A stretch of 64,000 nucleotides of DNA from Agrostemma githago (taxonomy: Eukaryota; Streptophyta; Magnoliopsida; Caryophyllales; Caryophyllaceae), in NCBI GenBank assembly GCA_958450325.1, contig OY288243.1:54263378-54327377 (forward strand), given 5' to 3'. Positions 45,603 to 58,086 of the stretch are shown piece by piece. The notes below the pieces were generated by a model. It did no database searches and was not told the origin of the DNA. It saw only the letters and a list, made by a program, of their open reading frames with translations. Position 1 is the first letter of the stretch. Every line of letters begins with the position of its first letter. Position numbers and translations under genes: made by a program.

Positions 45603-46470
45603 ATCTCCCACTTGTCCGATACAAGTTGTGCATGTAGCCACTATATTGCGGAGTACTGCTACTCCATCAATGTCTCCCACTTGTCTACACAAGTTGTGCG
45701 CTACCGATTCTCTTGTCTCTTTGATGTCACATCCTCCCACTCATCACAAGGTGTCTTTCAGGTCGCACTTGTGATTTAAATATAATAAGAGTGGTTTTCT
45801 CGATCTGGAGAATAACTGTTTGACCGGAAAATCTACCATAGATCTATTTCCGAGCGTGGCCACGCATTTCCAGTTACTTCTCCTCGAGTGGCCCAAGGAC
45901 GTATGTACCCGACGTGGGTGAACAATTCCTGTTGACCCAACTTATACTGTATAATGCAGATCACCATGACCCAGAAGATGCCCATCAGCCTCCTTTCACG
46001 GCACGACTTAGGACACCAACCTAAGCCAATCGGAAACTGCACCGACTCAGATAAATGGTCGCCAGTCTAAAGAATCGACTCATAGGAATAAAATAGAAAT
46101 CCCCGCCACGACCAGGCTTCAACTAATTTGATAAGGGACTCTATTGTGGTCACTGCCCGGCAGAGTGACAATCAGTCTGCCTATGTAAATGACCAGTCAT
46201 CTCCATGACTCCATGGTCTTGAACTAACCATCGATCAACTTACAATCTTGTCACTCCGAGTCGTCACCTCATTAAGTGACAAGGGGCAAAAATACTATGT
46301 TCAAACGTTCACTTGAATAGGGTTCAAGATTGTCTCACAATCCATTCGAATGAACAAAGTATGGGTTTAGTCAAACTAAACAAAAAGTTCATATTGAAAC
46401 TCGAACAATGAATGCTATTATCATAAATGTAAAAATTGCTACAATATCCAATTATCACATCTTAGATAAC
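45603..46470 (-). other. 3'UTR of the copia element with polypurine tracts
   Basis: The polypurine tract (AAGTGGGAGAT, 45603-45613) abuts the LTR. Two further CTCCCACT words at 45674 and 45734 look like extra tracts; the first two are each followed by an ACAAGTTGTGC word that can pair with CACTTGT. The rest is noncoding. Confidence 0.7.
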
Positions 46471-46962
46471 TTAAGGAAAATCCGGGACTTTTCTCAATCC
46501 CATTGCAACAACATGACCATCATGTTTAGCCTTTGAAAGAGGCTTGGTTAAAGGATCAGCGATATTATCGTCTGTCCCAACCTTACATATATCGATTTCC
46601 TTCCTTTCCTCGAGATCTCTTATCACGTGGTATTTCCTAAGTACATGTCTAGACTTATTGCTAGACTTGGGCTCTTTTGCTTGAAAAATGGCCCCGCTGT
46701 TATCACAATATATGGTGATAGGATCTTCGACGGAGTGGACTACTCCTAGTCCTTCCAAAAACTGACGAATCCAAACAGCTTCCTTTGCAGCTTCCGAAGC
46801 CGCGACGTACTCAGCTTCTGTTGTAGAATCCGCGGTGACACTTTGCTTGGAGCTCTTCCAACTAATGGCTCCTCCATTCAACATATAAACATAGCCGGAT
46901 TGGGATTTCAAATCATCCCGATCGGTTTGGAAACTGGCATCCGTGTAACCTCTTACACGTTA
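46471..46962 (-). pseudogene. RNase H of the copia element
   Basis: RGYTDASFQTDRDD, GGAISWKSSKQS, TTEAEYVAASEAAKEAVWI, YCDNSGAI, SSNKSRHVLRKYHVIRDL and TDDNIADPLTKPL give the D-E-D pattern and the usual pol end. The C-terminus is at 46471. The stop TAA at 46960-46962 separates it from RT. Confidence 0.93.
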
Positions 46963-47448
46963 TTCAGTATCCCCTCCAAACACTAAGAACGAATCCTTGG
47001 TCCTTCGCAAGTACTTAAGGATGTTCTTCACGGCTGTCCAGTGACTTTCACCTGGATTGGCTTGATAACGACTCGTCATGCTCAAAGCATACGAAACATC
47101 GGGACGAGTGCACGTCATGGCATACATGATTGATCCAACCGCGGAAGCATATGGGATCAACTTCATGCGTTCAATTTCTTCGGGTGTGGTAGGACACTGT
47201 GACTTGCACAAAATGGTACCTTGACTCATGGGAAGAAAGCCTCTCTTAGAGTCTTTCATTTTGAATCGATCAAGAATCTTATCTATATAAGCTTCTTGAC
47301 TTAATACCAACGTCCTTTTGGATCTATCTCTATGGATCCGAATACCCAAAATACATTGTGCATTTCCCAAATCTTTCATTTGGAAGTGCTTTCCTAGCCA
47401 CTCCTTTACGGAAGCAAGCATCAGAACGTCATTCCCGATAAGAAGTAT
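46963..47448 (-). pseudogene. RT C-terminal part of the copia element
   Basis: It resumes after the solo LTR at ILLIGNDVLMLASVKEWL, directly continuing YVDD. It contains MKDLGNAQCILGIRIHRDR, LSQEAYIDKIL, MTCTRPDVSYALSM and WTAVKNILKYLRRTKD. Confidence 0.92.
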
Positions 47449-47453
47449 GTCAT

Positions 47454-49060
47454 TGATAAGTGTAGTTTGTAGTGCCTATTTTCATAGTGTTTTGGTCCCA
47501 TTTTCCTTGTAGAATCGCTCCTTGGGAGCGGTTTAGGGGCTTCTTATGCTTCCTTTAGTTCGTTTCAGGTTCCCGAGACCGATTTGGAAGAGTTGGAGCG
47601 ATTCCGACTCTATACATACACATTTTGGAGCCAACGAGATAAAGGAACGACGACTCGATGCCTTGGAATCGACCCCGAGACCTTGGGACCCAATCCCGAG
47701 CCTCCGAGACCCGATCCCGAGTCCCGAGAATCGATGAGAAGTCCATGTGAGGCAAGAAGGAACCAAAAAGTTCATATTGGAGGCCTACAAGACCTATCCC
47801 GATCGGGAAGGCCTAAAACCCGATCGGGATAAGGTGCACAGAAGACGTAACTGCTGTGAAGAGTTCCCGATCGGGATCACATATTCCCGATCGGGAAAGT
47901 GGCAGATTCCCGTTCGGGATTTCCGTTCCCGATCGGGAAAGTCTCAGTTCATGTTCCGCGTCTTTTCTTTCAATTCCTTCCCACTTGTAACCCTATAAAT
48001 ACTTCCCTCGTGTATTGTTTAGGGATCCTACATTAGTTTAGCCTCTCTTAAGCCTCTCTACAACATATAAACCCTAGATTTAGTTCTTCATATTAGTTTG
48101 AATCTCTCATTAATCCTTAGTTAATCTTAGTTAATCCTAGTTAATTAGTGCTTGTATTAAGAAGATACTTGAAGACTTCTCCAAGATTGACAACCTTGGG
48201 ATTATTTGGGTTTCTCTTTTATGCAAGATTTCATCTTTTCCTTCATCTAGTGTTGGTATAATCCTTCTTTTCTCTTGTTTATTGTTATTGAATCAAGTTT
48301 GAATCTCTACTTAGTGTTTGTTGTTATTGATTGTTATTGTTCTTGATGATGAATGTTAGGGTTGTGATGTTGTGTTCCCTTCTTATTGTTGTTGGTTTTT
48401 CTTTGCCTATGAGTGAGTAGATATCTTGTGGGTTAGTAGGGAGATTAAGGGTAGATTATGGGTGATTAGGGTTTGATTAGGGGTAAAGGATGGTTCTTTA
48501 TTGCTAGTCACATATTTGGCTCACCATGTGTTTGTTGATATGCTTGTATGAGTTGTAGTGGCCATGCTTCTCATGCTAGTTTTCTTCTACCCATTGTTTG
48601 CTTGAGTGTGGATATGTTGAGCATTGTCATCGACATCGGTTTAAGTTGCTATCGCCCGGACCGAACCTAGCAATTAGGAGACACCTACACCCTAAATCGA
48701 CCCAAGTCACCCTACTACACTTATGAACCCGACCTAACCCACTCCCTTCCTTCCATATTTGATCCATCTTGTTAGTTAGTCATCATTTCTTTAGTTTGAT
48801 AATTGGTTTGTGTTTAGTTATTCTAGCTTAACCTCGTTTAGCCTAGTTGATTGTTAGTTCACTTCCTACTTCTCCTCTCATCATAATTCATCTAGTATTA
48901 GTTCTTTGTGTTGTTTGGTAGCGTAGTCTAGTTCTAGGCCGATTTAGTCTAAACCTTGCAATACCGTCTCCGTGGACACGACCCGACTTACCCTAGCTAC
49001 CCACTAGGTCTTAGCCGGTTATTTAATTGGTGGCGGGATCCACGACAAATCCCACCATCA
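47454..49060 (+). mobile_element. Solo LTR (family E) inside the RT of the copia element
   Basis: It is 1607 bp, TGATAAGTGT...CCACCATCA, with a GTCAT duplication at 47449-47453 and 49061-49065. Removing it and one GTCAT restores an open frame through VLYVDD and ILLIGND. It is homologous to 34614-36286 in the opposite orientation. TATA box at 47994-48001. Confidence 0.92.
47797..47945. promoter_or_regulatory. TCCCGATCGGGA palindrome array in solo LTR E (plus copy)
   Basis: Six copies, mostly exact TCCCGATCGGGA, lie 50-200 bp upstream of the TATA box. Confidence 0.6.
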
Positions 49061-50566
49061 GTCATCCACATACAAGACAAGAAAGGTTACCTTACTCCCA
49101 CTAAACTTCATGTACAAACAAGGTTCCTCGACACTTCGAGCAAAACCATATTGTTTGATAACATGATCAAAGCGATGATTCCAACTTTTGGACGCTTGCT
49201 TAAGACCATAAATGGATCTTTTGAGCTTGCATACCTTCCTAGGATTAGATGTATCTACAAAACCTTCTGGTTGTGTCATATACACTTCCTCTTCTAGAAT
49301 CTCATTCAAGAAGGCGGTTTTGACATCCATTTGCCAAATCTCATAATCATGAAATGCGGCAATCGCTAGGATAATCCTTATGGAGCGAAGCATTGCGACT
49401 GGAGCAAAGGTTTCGTCATAGTGAAGACCATGAACTTGAGTAAAACCCTTTGCCACCAATCTAGCTTTGTAGACATCTCTATGTCCATCTATGCCATTCT
49501 TGATCTTAAAGATCCATTTACACTGAAGAGGTCTCACCTTTTCAGGTAAATCAACCAAATTCCACACTTGGTTTTCGTGCATAGAATCCATTTCGGATCG
49601 CATGGCTTGAAGCCATTGCATGGAATCACGACTAGATATGGCCGCCTTGTAGGTGTTAGGCTCGTTACTTTCGCAAAGCAACATGTCTAACGCATCTTCC
49701 TCGACAATACCAAGGTATCGATCAGGAGGATGACTAATCCTCGTGGATTTCCTAGGCTCAAAGGGAACAACAACCGTGTCCGAGGAGGAGGGAACGCTTT
49801 CCTCCACTTCATTTTCGGTTTGTGGCTCTTGGACTTCATCAAGTTCAAATTTTCTCCCACTCTGTCTTCTAGAAATTAAGTCATTTTCTAGAAAGACAGC
49901 GTCACGTGCCACAAACACTTTGTTTTCGTGACGATTGTAGAAGTAATAGCCTTGTGTTTCCTTTGGATACCCTACAAATAGACATTTGTCGGATCTTGGT
50001 GCGAGTTTGTTGTCAGACTTGTTCTGAACATATGCCTCACAACCCCAGATTCTCATGAACGACAAATAAGGAACCCTTCCCTTCCATATCTCATATGGTG
50101 TCTTATTGGCCGCTTTAGTCGGGCTTCGATTTAGTGAAAAAATTGCGGACAAAATGGCAAAACCCCAAAATGAATCAGGAAGCTCAGTTAGACTCATCAT
50201 GGACCGAACCATATCTAATAAAGTTCGGTTTCTCCTTTCGGCCACACCATTCAACTGTGGTGTGCCAGGAGGAGTCCATTGTGATACTATGCCACAATCT
50301 TTTAGGTGTGAATCAAATTCATTATTTAGGTATTCACCGCCACGATCGGATCGTAGTACTTTAATCTTTTTATCCAATTGGTTCTCTACTTCACTTTGAA
50401 ACTCTTTGAACTTTTCAAAAGCATCGCTCTTATGCCTCATTAAGTAGACATACCCATATCTACTTAAGTCGTCGGTAAAAGTGATGAAGTAGTTGTAACC
50501 ACCCCTAGCGGTGATAGTCATTGGGCCACACACATCGGTATGTATAAGGCCCAATACCTCACTTGC
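49061..50566 (-). pseudogene. Integrase and RT N-terminal part of the copia element
   Basis: Integrase core: HTDVCGPM, LRSDRGGEYL, NGVAERRNRTLLDMVRSM (D, D, E). Then the integrase C-terminal WGCEAYV and CLFVGYPKETQGYYFYN segments, a linker, and RT motifs (QWLQAMRSEMDSM, RLVAKGFTQVHGLHYDETFAPVA, MDVKTAFLNE, GLKQASKSWNHRF, FLVLYVDD). The frame ends where the solo LTR starts. Confidence 0.93.
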
Positions 50567-52093
50567 TCATGTTCCTTTACTTGAGAAAGGAGCACGAGTC
50601 ATCTTGCCTAATATGCAAGACTCGCATACACCATAAGATTCGTAATCAAATGGTTTGAGAAGTTTCGTTGAAACAAGTCTCTTTATGCGTCGTTCGTTTA
50701 TGTGTCCTAAACGACAATGCCAAAGGTAGGATTGATTAGGTTCACCCGTTTTGAGCTTCTTGTTCTCTACATGATATACATCATTAACATTATCTAGAAC
50801 ATAAATACCTCCGATAGACGTAGCTTTACCATAAACCATGTCATTAAATGAAAAAGTACAACAATTGTCCTTAATCATAAAGGAAAAACCTTCCATATCA
50901 AGTACGGAAATGGAGATAATGTTCTTAGTTAGAGTTGGTACGAAATAACAATTATTCAAATACAACTCAAAACCACTAGCTAGAGTGAGTACATAAGTGC
51001 CTACGGATATAGCGGCTACTCTAGCTCCATTTCCCATGCGTAGGTTTACATCACCCTTGGCTAGTGCTCGCACGTCCCTCATGCCCTGTAAATGATTACA
51101 AAGATGAGAACCACATCCGGTATCTAATACCCAAGTGGAAGTGCAAGTATAGTTAATGTCTATCATATAGAGGGAAGTGAGGACAATACCTGACAGAGTC
51201 TCACTCTCGTCTTTCTTGTTCTTCAATTCCTTCAAATATTTGGGACAATTGCGCTTCCAATGTCCCTTGCCATTACAGTGATAGCAATCGGCGTCGGCAT
51301 GTTTGTTAACCTTAGCCTTAGGTTTGCTATTCTCAATAGCTTTCCCTTTGTTCTTGTCTTTTCCATGTCTCTTGAATTTGGTCTTACCCTTGTTTTTACC
51401 CTTTTGAACCCCAAGGTTGAGATTCTTCATTTTCATGGAGAGCATGTCTCTCTTCTCACTCCCACTAGCCTCCATGTCCCTCTCTGCTTGGTTGAGGAGT
51501 GCATGAAGCTCTTGGAAACTCTTGTCCATGCCATGCATATTGTAGTTCACCCTAATTTGGGAGAACTTGGAGGGGAGTGAGTGAAGAATGCGACCGATCG
51601 CAAGCTTCTTGGGAATGCTACACCCTAGACGCTCTAGTGTGTCAATATGCTCAATCATCTTGAGCACATGAGGACCCACTTTTTGGCCCTTTTCTAGCTT
51701 ACCCTCAAAGAATTTCATCATAGCCTCATATTGACGGATATCGGGTGATTGGGAAAAAGCCGTCGTAACCCTTGAGAATATCTCATATGCATTAAGGGTA
51801 ATGTATTGAAGCTTGAGTTTTGGAGACATTGACCATATCAAGACATTCTTGATATCGTTGGATATCTTCAAATACTCCTCATAAGCGGTCCTTTGTGCCG
51901 GGGCGGCTCGAGGACCGGGTTCGTTGGGTGGTGGTTCGTTCAAGTAACGAAGGACGTTGTCGGACAACGCCGCACCTTTAATGGTAGACTCCCATTCGAT
52001 GAAATTATTTCCATCGTCTTTCAAGATACATTTGTCCATAACGGACCTAAGCCAAGATTCCTTTCCGAGTTGAATGGTTGCATTAGTAGCCAT
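50567..52093 (-). pseudogene. Gag, protease and integrase zinc region of the copia element
   Basis: It starts at ATG 52091-52093. It contains an N-terminal gag domain (residues 1-220), a CCHC zinc knuckle CYHCNGKGHWKRNC at 270-283, the protease active site WVLDTGCGSHLCNH (DTG near 324), the LWHCRLGHINERRIKRL and CESCILGKM integrase zinc motif. Integrase before RT is the copia order. TGA at 50567-50569 follows FSSKGT; relatives have Arg or similar there, so one base change could explain it. Confidence 0.93.
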
Positions 52094-53800
52094 AGCGAAT
52101 TATAAACACTACAACAAAGTTTAGGAAATATTAACATTCATTGTTATATAATTTACTTGTAAAACAATTTTAACAAGTCACTCATATAATGACCTCTCAC
52201 GAAATTATATAAGCGATTCCAAGATCCGTATCTAGATAAGAACTAACATCGCATGCAATCCTTATGTAAAAACGGTAAGTCATTACTTGACTAATTCTAC
52301 CCTAGAACTCTCGGTCGACGAATTTCAACCAAATCCATCTCCTAGTCCCGAAATAACTTTTATTTCGTTGAGTCCAACCCAATCTTGGCATGTGATCTTA
52401 TCACCCTATTTACCCTAGGTAAAAAGGGTCCACGTTGTGGTTGCCCTAATGAACAAGGGGTTCATAGGTGCTTTAATTGGTAAGGCTAAATCTCAATTCT
52501 TTCGATGCATGTGAGAGGTCTTGTCAATATTAGGTTACTAATCACTTATAAGTGAACTAAGTTGGTGATTACGTAAATTGGTGAATTGACAATCGATGAA
52601 TAAAATGCATGATTGGCGATTTTGGCATGAGCGAAAATAAAGCAAGCATCAAACAAATAAATCCTAGTATGGCCATCTAGCTAATCTAATTAACTAGACT
52701 ATTACAAAATCGGAAACCAACTCCTTGGTCCCTGGCCTCTTCAATGGAACACCACAAAAAGGCATCGTCTTTTGTCCACCGTCTTGTGTAATCTCCGTCT
52801 TCATAATAATAAAATACAAATGATACATAGCATTTCCTATTATACATTTGTATGAATAAAACTATTAATTATTACAAACGGGCGATACGAGATCGCAATT
52901 AATTACAACCAAATCGATATTCCCTTACATTACGGGTAATACCGATTAAAAGACTAGGCCATACTAGGTACAATCTTGCAAAATAAATAATAAATGACAT
53001 TCATTCATTCAACAACATTAAAATAAATAAAATGCTGTAAAAATCATGCCAAAATCGCCCCATAATTTATCAAGTTCATCCTAGCTCGGTTTTATGGAAT
53101 TTATTGATTTTTAACCATTAAAAATCATTAATCAACACTTAATTCTCAATTAAGCTCAAACTAATTTTCCAAACCAATTTGGATTTTCAAGAATTAGTCT
53201 CCACCAATTTGAAAAATAAAAATTAGTTTGAATTGATTTTATTTGCTAATTTAATCGGTAAATGGTCAATTTTATGAAATAAATACAAATTAAATCATAA
53301 AACGTCCAAAATTAAAAATGAATAATTTTGTTCATTCTGGAACATTTCCAGGAACTCCAAAACAAAAACTTGTCCACAAATATTCTCGAATAAAATAGGA
53401 ACAAATAAATGCATGTTTATCGATTCTTATCTCATAAAAAAAACAATAAACATCCCAAAAGGACAAAATAAATTTCAAATATTTACACATATGTCCATCA
53501 ACATATGAAGATATGTACACCCAAAAAAAAACATGCCCAAAAACAACATGCAACTATTTTTAGTTAACTTTTAACATCAAATAGGCATAAAAACTCGGTT
53601 TTTAAGGCATAAATGATTATAAATTAGCAAATAAATTCCAAAAATTACCAAACTCGACCACAACCAATTTTGAGGTCATTAGGTATGCATGTACCCAAAA
53701 ATTTCGTGTGAAACTCCTTTTACACAAAATTTTCGGGTTTTTACAAAGTTATCATATAATCCGAAAAAATGTCAAAAATCGACATGCATGCAACAACAAA
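52094..53800 (-). other. 5' leader of the copia element
   Basis: This is 1.7 kb of AT-rich noncoding sequence between the primer site and gag. Long leaders are typical for BARE/Angela elements. I see no gene. Confidence 0.7.
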
Positions 53801-53812
53801 GCTCTGATACCA
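53801..53812 (-). other. Primer binding site (tRNA-iMet), copia element
   Basis: The minus strand reads TGGTATCAGAGC, the standard initiator-Met primer site, 2 bp from the LTR. Confidence 0.95.
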
Positions 53813-53814
53813 CT

Positions 53815-55112
53815 TGAAGGGTTCGAAACCCACTAATTAGACTCCTCTAATTAGTTACTAAATTACTTGTTAATTTAGTAAATAAAGATCTAGTTACATG
53901 CATGACATCAAATGACAAAAACTAGATATAAGAAGAGATTTCCTTACATAAACAATGAGGAAATATTGGGCACAATAAGAAAACTCTTGAGCTAATAATA
54001 GTATGGATGATCCTCCAAAACCTTGAATCTCCAATGTAGAAGATCTCCTTTAAGTTGCACCAAGAATCAACCCAAATAATCACTAGTATTATTAACTAGA
54101 TAATAGTAGTGATAAAACAATACTAATATTATTAATCTATTACTACTTTAGTAATGAAGATGAATACTAGTATTAGAGAGAGTTTTGGAGAGATGAGGTA
54201 AAAAGCCAAAAGCTCATGCATGCAAAATCAATTGGTGAGTTAAAAAGAGAACAAAGAGCCCCCTTTTTTACTACCCCAAAACCGGCCACCCCACATGGGG
54301 AAGACTAAAATGCATTATTTTATTTGCATGCTTATGTCAAGTGTCTAGTGTCATTATTACTATTATTTATGTATGTAGTAAAATAAGAACAACCACATTT
54401 GTCATTATATTTACTAGTGTGTCACACACACATGTACATAAAAATGGGTCCTTATTTATTGTCATTTGTCATACAAATGCAATGTGTGACATGATCAATT
54501 ATCTCCATAATTGATCACATCAAATAATATACACTTAACTCCTTAAGTAGTATATTACTATTATATCTATATATAATAGGTCCCATATTAATAATAATAA
54601 TCAATTAGCTAAACTTACAACTCCTTGTAAATATATTAACGGCTAATTACCACTATCCATAAAAGCATACAAAACCTCAACTAATTTAGTAATTAACGTT
54701 TAAATACCAAATTAGGTCTTATTTAATCGTATTAAAATAAGACGTAAAATTTATTCAGTCAATTATCGTATAATAGACTAATAAACTTAATCGAACAGAG
54801 TTCCAAACTCTATCTCCAATAAATAACTCTCATTACGAAACATATATCAAATATATACGCAAGGTGCTAATTAACTGTATCAGATACAAATAATTAGTCT
54901 TCTATTTGGGTCTCATCCTATAGGTGTGACCGAAAGGGATCAGTTGATCACCGCCGTCATACGACAATAACGTCTAACTCTAGTCAGCTGAGCGTTACCG
55001 ATTTACGTTAATCAACTGACGTGGAGTATCAATGTACTAATTATCCCAAGTATATTCCGCTCATGAGATTTAATATATCAATGCACTATTGTGGAGGACA
55101 CTCGCTCCAACA
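53815..55112 (-). repeat. 5' LTR of the copia element
   Basis: The LTR is 1298 bp and nearly identical to 44288-45602. Confidence 0.95.
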
Positions 55113-55296
55113 CGACCCACATAGCCGGATCCTAAGGGAGGCCCACCTTTCACAAGTCACCCGTCTAGGTGTCTTTTCTGAGTCATTTTCTTTCCAGTCT
55201 TTCCTTTGCTCGGGATGTACTTTTTGTTCCAGATTTTGGGCCAGCTTCTGATTACGCGGTATTCTCACAGACAGGCCACCTTTCACCAGATCCAAG

Positions 55297-58086
55297 ATGC
55301 AAGAAGCCGTCGACCAATTGACAGCCTCACTAGCCAACCTCGAAGCCAAACTGACGGCTATCAGGACCGACCAAACAACCCTTGCCACCCGTTTGAGTGT
55401 CGTAGAGAAAGGGACTCCCGATGCTGGATCTGAACCCACTGGGCCCATAGCTGAACTGGTTAGCGCCGTTCGCAAGTTTGAAGAACAGGTCCATTTGTCG
55501 ACCAACAACTCGATCCATACTGAAAATGCTCGCTCCTACTTACCTCTGAATGACGAGCTAATCGCCAACCTCAACCTTACGGGAATACTGATGTTTGAGG
55601 GAACTGAAGACCCGGTTCATCACATTCGGGCTTTCAAAGAGTTCATGAATGTCAAGGGGGTGAAATCCACCATGTTCAAGCATTTGTTTGCTTCTTCCCT
55701 CGAGAAGCACCCGAAAGCCTGGTATTACAGGCTCGATTCCAAGAAGTACAAGACTTGGGACGATGTGGCAATAGAATTCGCTCGGAATTACGCTGATAAT
55801 ACCAAGATCGAGACTACGATGCATACTCTGGAAGTCATGGCCCAAGAGCCCAAAGAAGGTTTCACTAAATACCTTCAAAGGTGGAGGGCCGAAAGTGTGA
55901 AGTTGGTCGATAAGCCCAACGAGAAAGTACTAGTGGAGGCCTTTGTCAAGAACCTCCTCCCTTCTTACCGGGTCCATCTCCGATACGCCGTCATCCCCAA
56001 CTTTGCCACTTTAACCAAAATGGGGACAAGGATCGAGGATGACTTGAGGTTAGAGAGCCTTACTAAGGCCTCTACCAAGGGATATCAAGGGGCTAGTTCA
56101 TCCATCAGCAAGCCTACACCTGCAGCTGCAACCCGCAGCATCTTTGACGAGGTGAATTTGCTAGACACCTAATCCAAAAAGAATACTCCAACTCGGGTAT
56201 TCACTGATATAGGGACTACCTATACCTACGCCTTACAAAGGCTATCTTCAAAGGGTCTAATCCAACCTATAGGCCTAACTCCAGAAGTTCCGGTGGATAA
56301 ACGATCCAAGAGCTACAATGTCCAAGCCTATTGCCAATATCATCGAGGAAATGGACACGATACTAAAAAATGTTGGAAATTGAAGCACCTGATCCAAGAT
56401 CTGATCGAGGGCGGGAAGATACCGTTGCCCGGGGACAAGCCCAGCAACAAAGAAAACCCTTTTAGTGCTCATGCTATATTCACCGGAGAGGTAGTTGACT
56501 GTTCGCCCTTCATTTCCCCGTTTATCCCACAAATTAACGGGATATGGTTCGATGATGAAGAAGACGTCTACCTAGCCAAAGGGGAAGCTGTCCCCATCAC
56601 CATTGAAGAGGTTCGAAAAGCTAAGTCTAAAGCCTTAGCCACCAACCACCTCGCCACCACCGGGCATCCTACCCCCACAAGCGTCACTGAACCTGCCAGG
56701 ACGGAATCTACCCTTGAGGAACCAAGCAACGACAAGGCCCTGGTCAAGCAATTGAAGAGGGTTCGAACCGATCTAACCATATGGCAACTTCTGGTTAGCT
56801 CGCAAGCACATTGGGAAGCACTGACCAAGGCTCTCGACGAAATCAAGGTCGACTCACAGGTTACCCCTACTGAAATGGTAGCCACTATCATGCCCTATCT
56901 CAAGGGCAAGCCCAAAGAAGAAGGCCCACTTATCACCTTCTCCGAGTCCGACCTTCCACCATTCGGGCCCAATCATAACTTGGCCGTATACATCACGGTC
57001 ATTTGCCGAGGGAAATACCTCCCAATGACCCTAATCGATGATGGATCCGCTGTGAATGTCCTGCCTTTGAGGACCGCCAAAGCCCTCGGCATCACCGAGG
57101 TCGACTATCTTCCGACCGCACAGACTATCCAGGCTTTTAATGGAAGCCCAAAACCGGTTGTCGGGGCTGTTAAACTAACAATTATAACGGGCCCAATCGA
57201 AAAAGAGCTGGAGTTCCAGGTGATTGATGTCACCTCCTCCTTCAACCAGCTTCTCGGGAGGCCTTGGATCCATGTGGTCAATGCCGTGTCCTCTACCCTC
57301 CATAGAAAGGTCAAAACGCCTCTTCAAGACGGTGTCATCACACTGGAGGCAACCCCCATTACTGTGGCAAGCTGTAACGCTACGGGCCGGGCCGACCCAC
57401 GAGGATTTGATTTCGTGGGAATGATTGAAGAAGAATATCTCTTCAGGCCCTACTTCACTACTAGCATCGATGCGATGCTACAAAACTTAGGTTATTTACC
57501 GGGGGCTACCTCGAGATCATATCTTCAAGTTGGGAAGATCATCGAGGTCCTAAACGACGGAGAATCACGGTTCGGTTTGGGATACGCTATAACCCCGGGA
57601 AATGTGGTCCGTGACGGTATTGAAAAGGCCACCAATATCATCAAGGGTACCTACTTGGGCCCTTATAGCCCAAAACTAACCGACTACTTCGTTACACCGG
57701 TATTCGAGGCTATTCAAGTGGGGCTATACCGACCCACCATCACATATCCCGAGGCCAAATCGGCTCGGGAATGCAATTTCATCCCAGATGATATATTCAC
57801 CCTCGTTCAGGCTGAATCAAATAAGGGTGACAACACCTCGCCCGTGTTGGGGCTCCTATTCGGAGAAGACAATGCCATCCCTACTCCTAAGGAAGAACTG
57901 GTCAACCTGATTCTTCGCAGCAACAGGTTCGACCCAACTAAGCTGATTTACGAAGTTGGTGCAGACACCGTGAAAAGGGCCTGGAGGAAGACCATCAAGT
58001 GGACCGACAGCCAGGGACGAGTCTACAAGCTGACCACCGGCGAGGGAGACATGCCGGATACTGAGTCCGAGTCTGAGTCTGAGTGA
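55297..58086 (+). pseudogene. Gag-protease polyprotein of element C
   Basis: It starts at ATG 55297 (MQEAVDQLTASLANLEAKL). The gag domain spans about residues 40-265; a TAA at 56170-56172 follows EVNLLDT (residue 291), and the same frame continues without a shift. Then comes the CX2HX4HX4C zinc knuckle (CQYHRGNGHDTKKC), a charged linker, the protease site LIDDGSAVNVLP with CRGKYLPM upstream, LLGRPWIHVVNAV, and a C-terminal domain (FIPDDIFTLVQ, LRSNRFDPTKLI). It ends in an acidic Ser-Glu tail at 58086. Except for the single stop it is the best-preserved Tat gag-protease in the window and shows what B has lost. Confidence 0.92.

Larger units (their letters stand above)
44288..55112 (-). mobile_element. 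Ty1/copia retrotransposon, Angela/BARE-like, young, nested in C
   Basis: LTRs at 53815-55112 (5') and 44288-45602 (3'), CGACC duplication at 44283-44287 and 55113-55117, tRNA-iMet primer site. The LTRs differ by about three substitutions, one 15-bp and one 2-bp indel by eye, so insertion is recent. One gag-pol frame in Ty1/copia order (gag, protease, integrase, RT, RNase H) runs from 52093 to 46471, broken by TGA 50567-50569, a solo LTR at 47454-49060 and TAA 46960-46962. Without the solo LTR it is about 9.2 kb. The lineage is judged from protein motifs and is moderately sure. Confidence 0.93.

Noticed and set aside
55086..55508. 140-residue minus-strand open frame
   Set aside because: It overlaps the real gag start of C on the other strand; it is a mirror of gag codon usage.
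56293..58086. Separate 597-codon gene
   Set aside because: It is in the same frame as gag of C and continues it after one stop; treated as one polyprotein.
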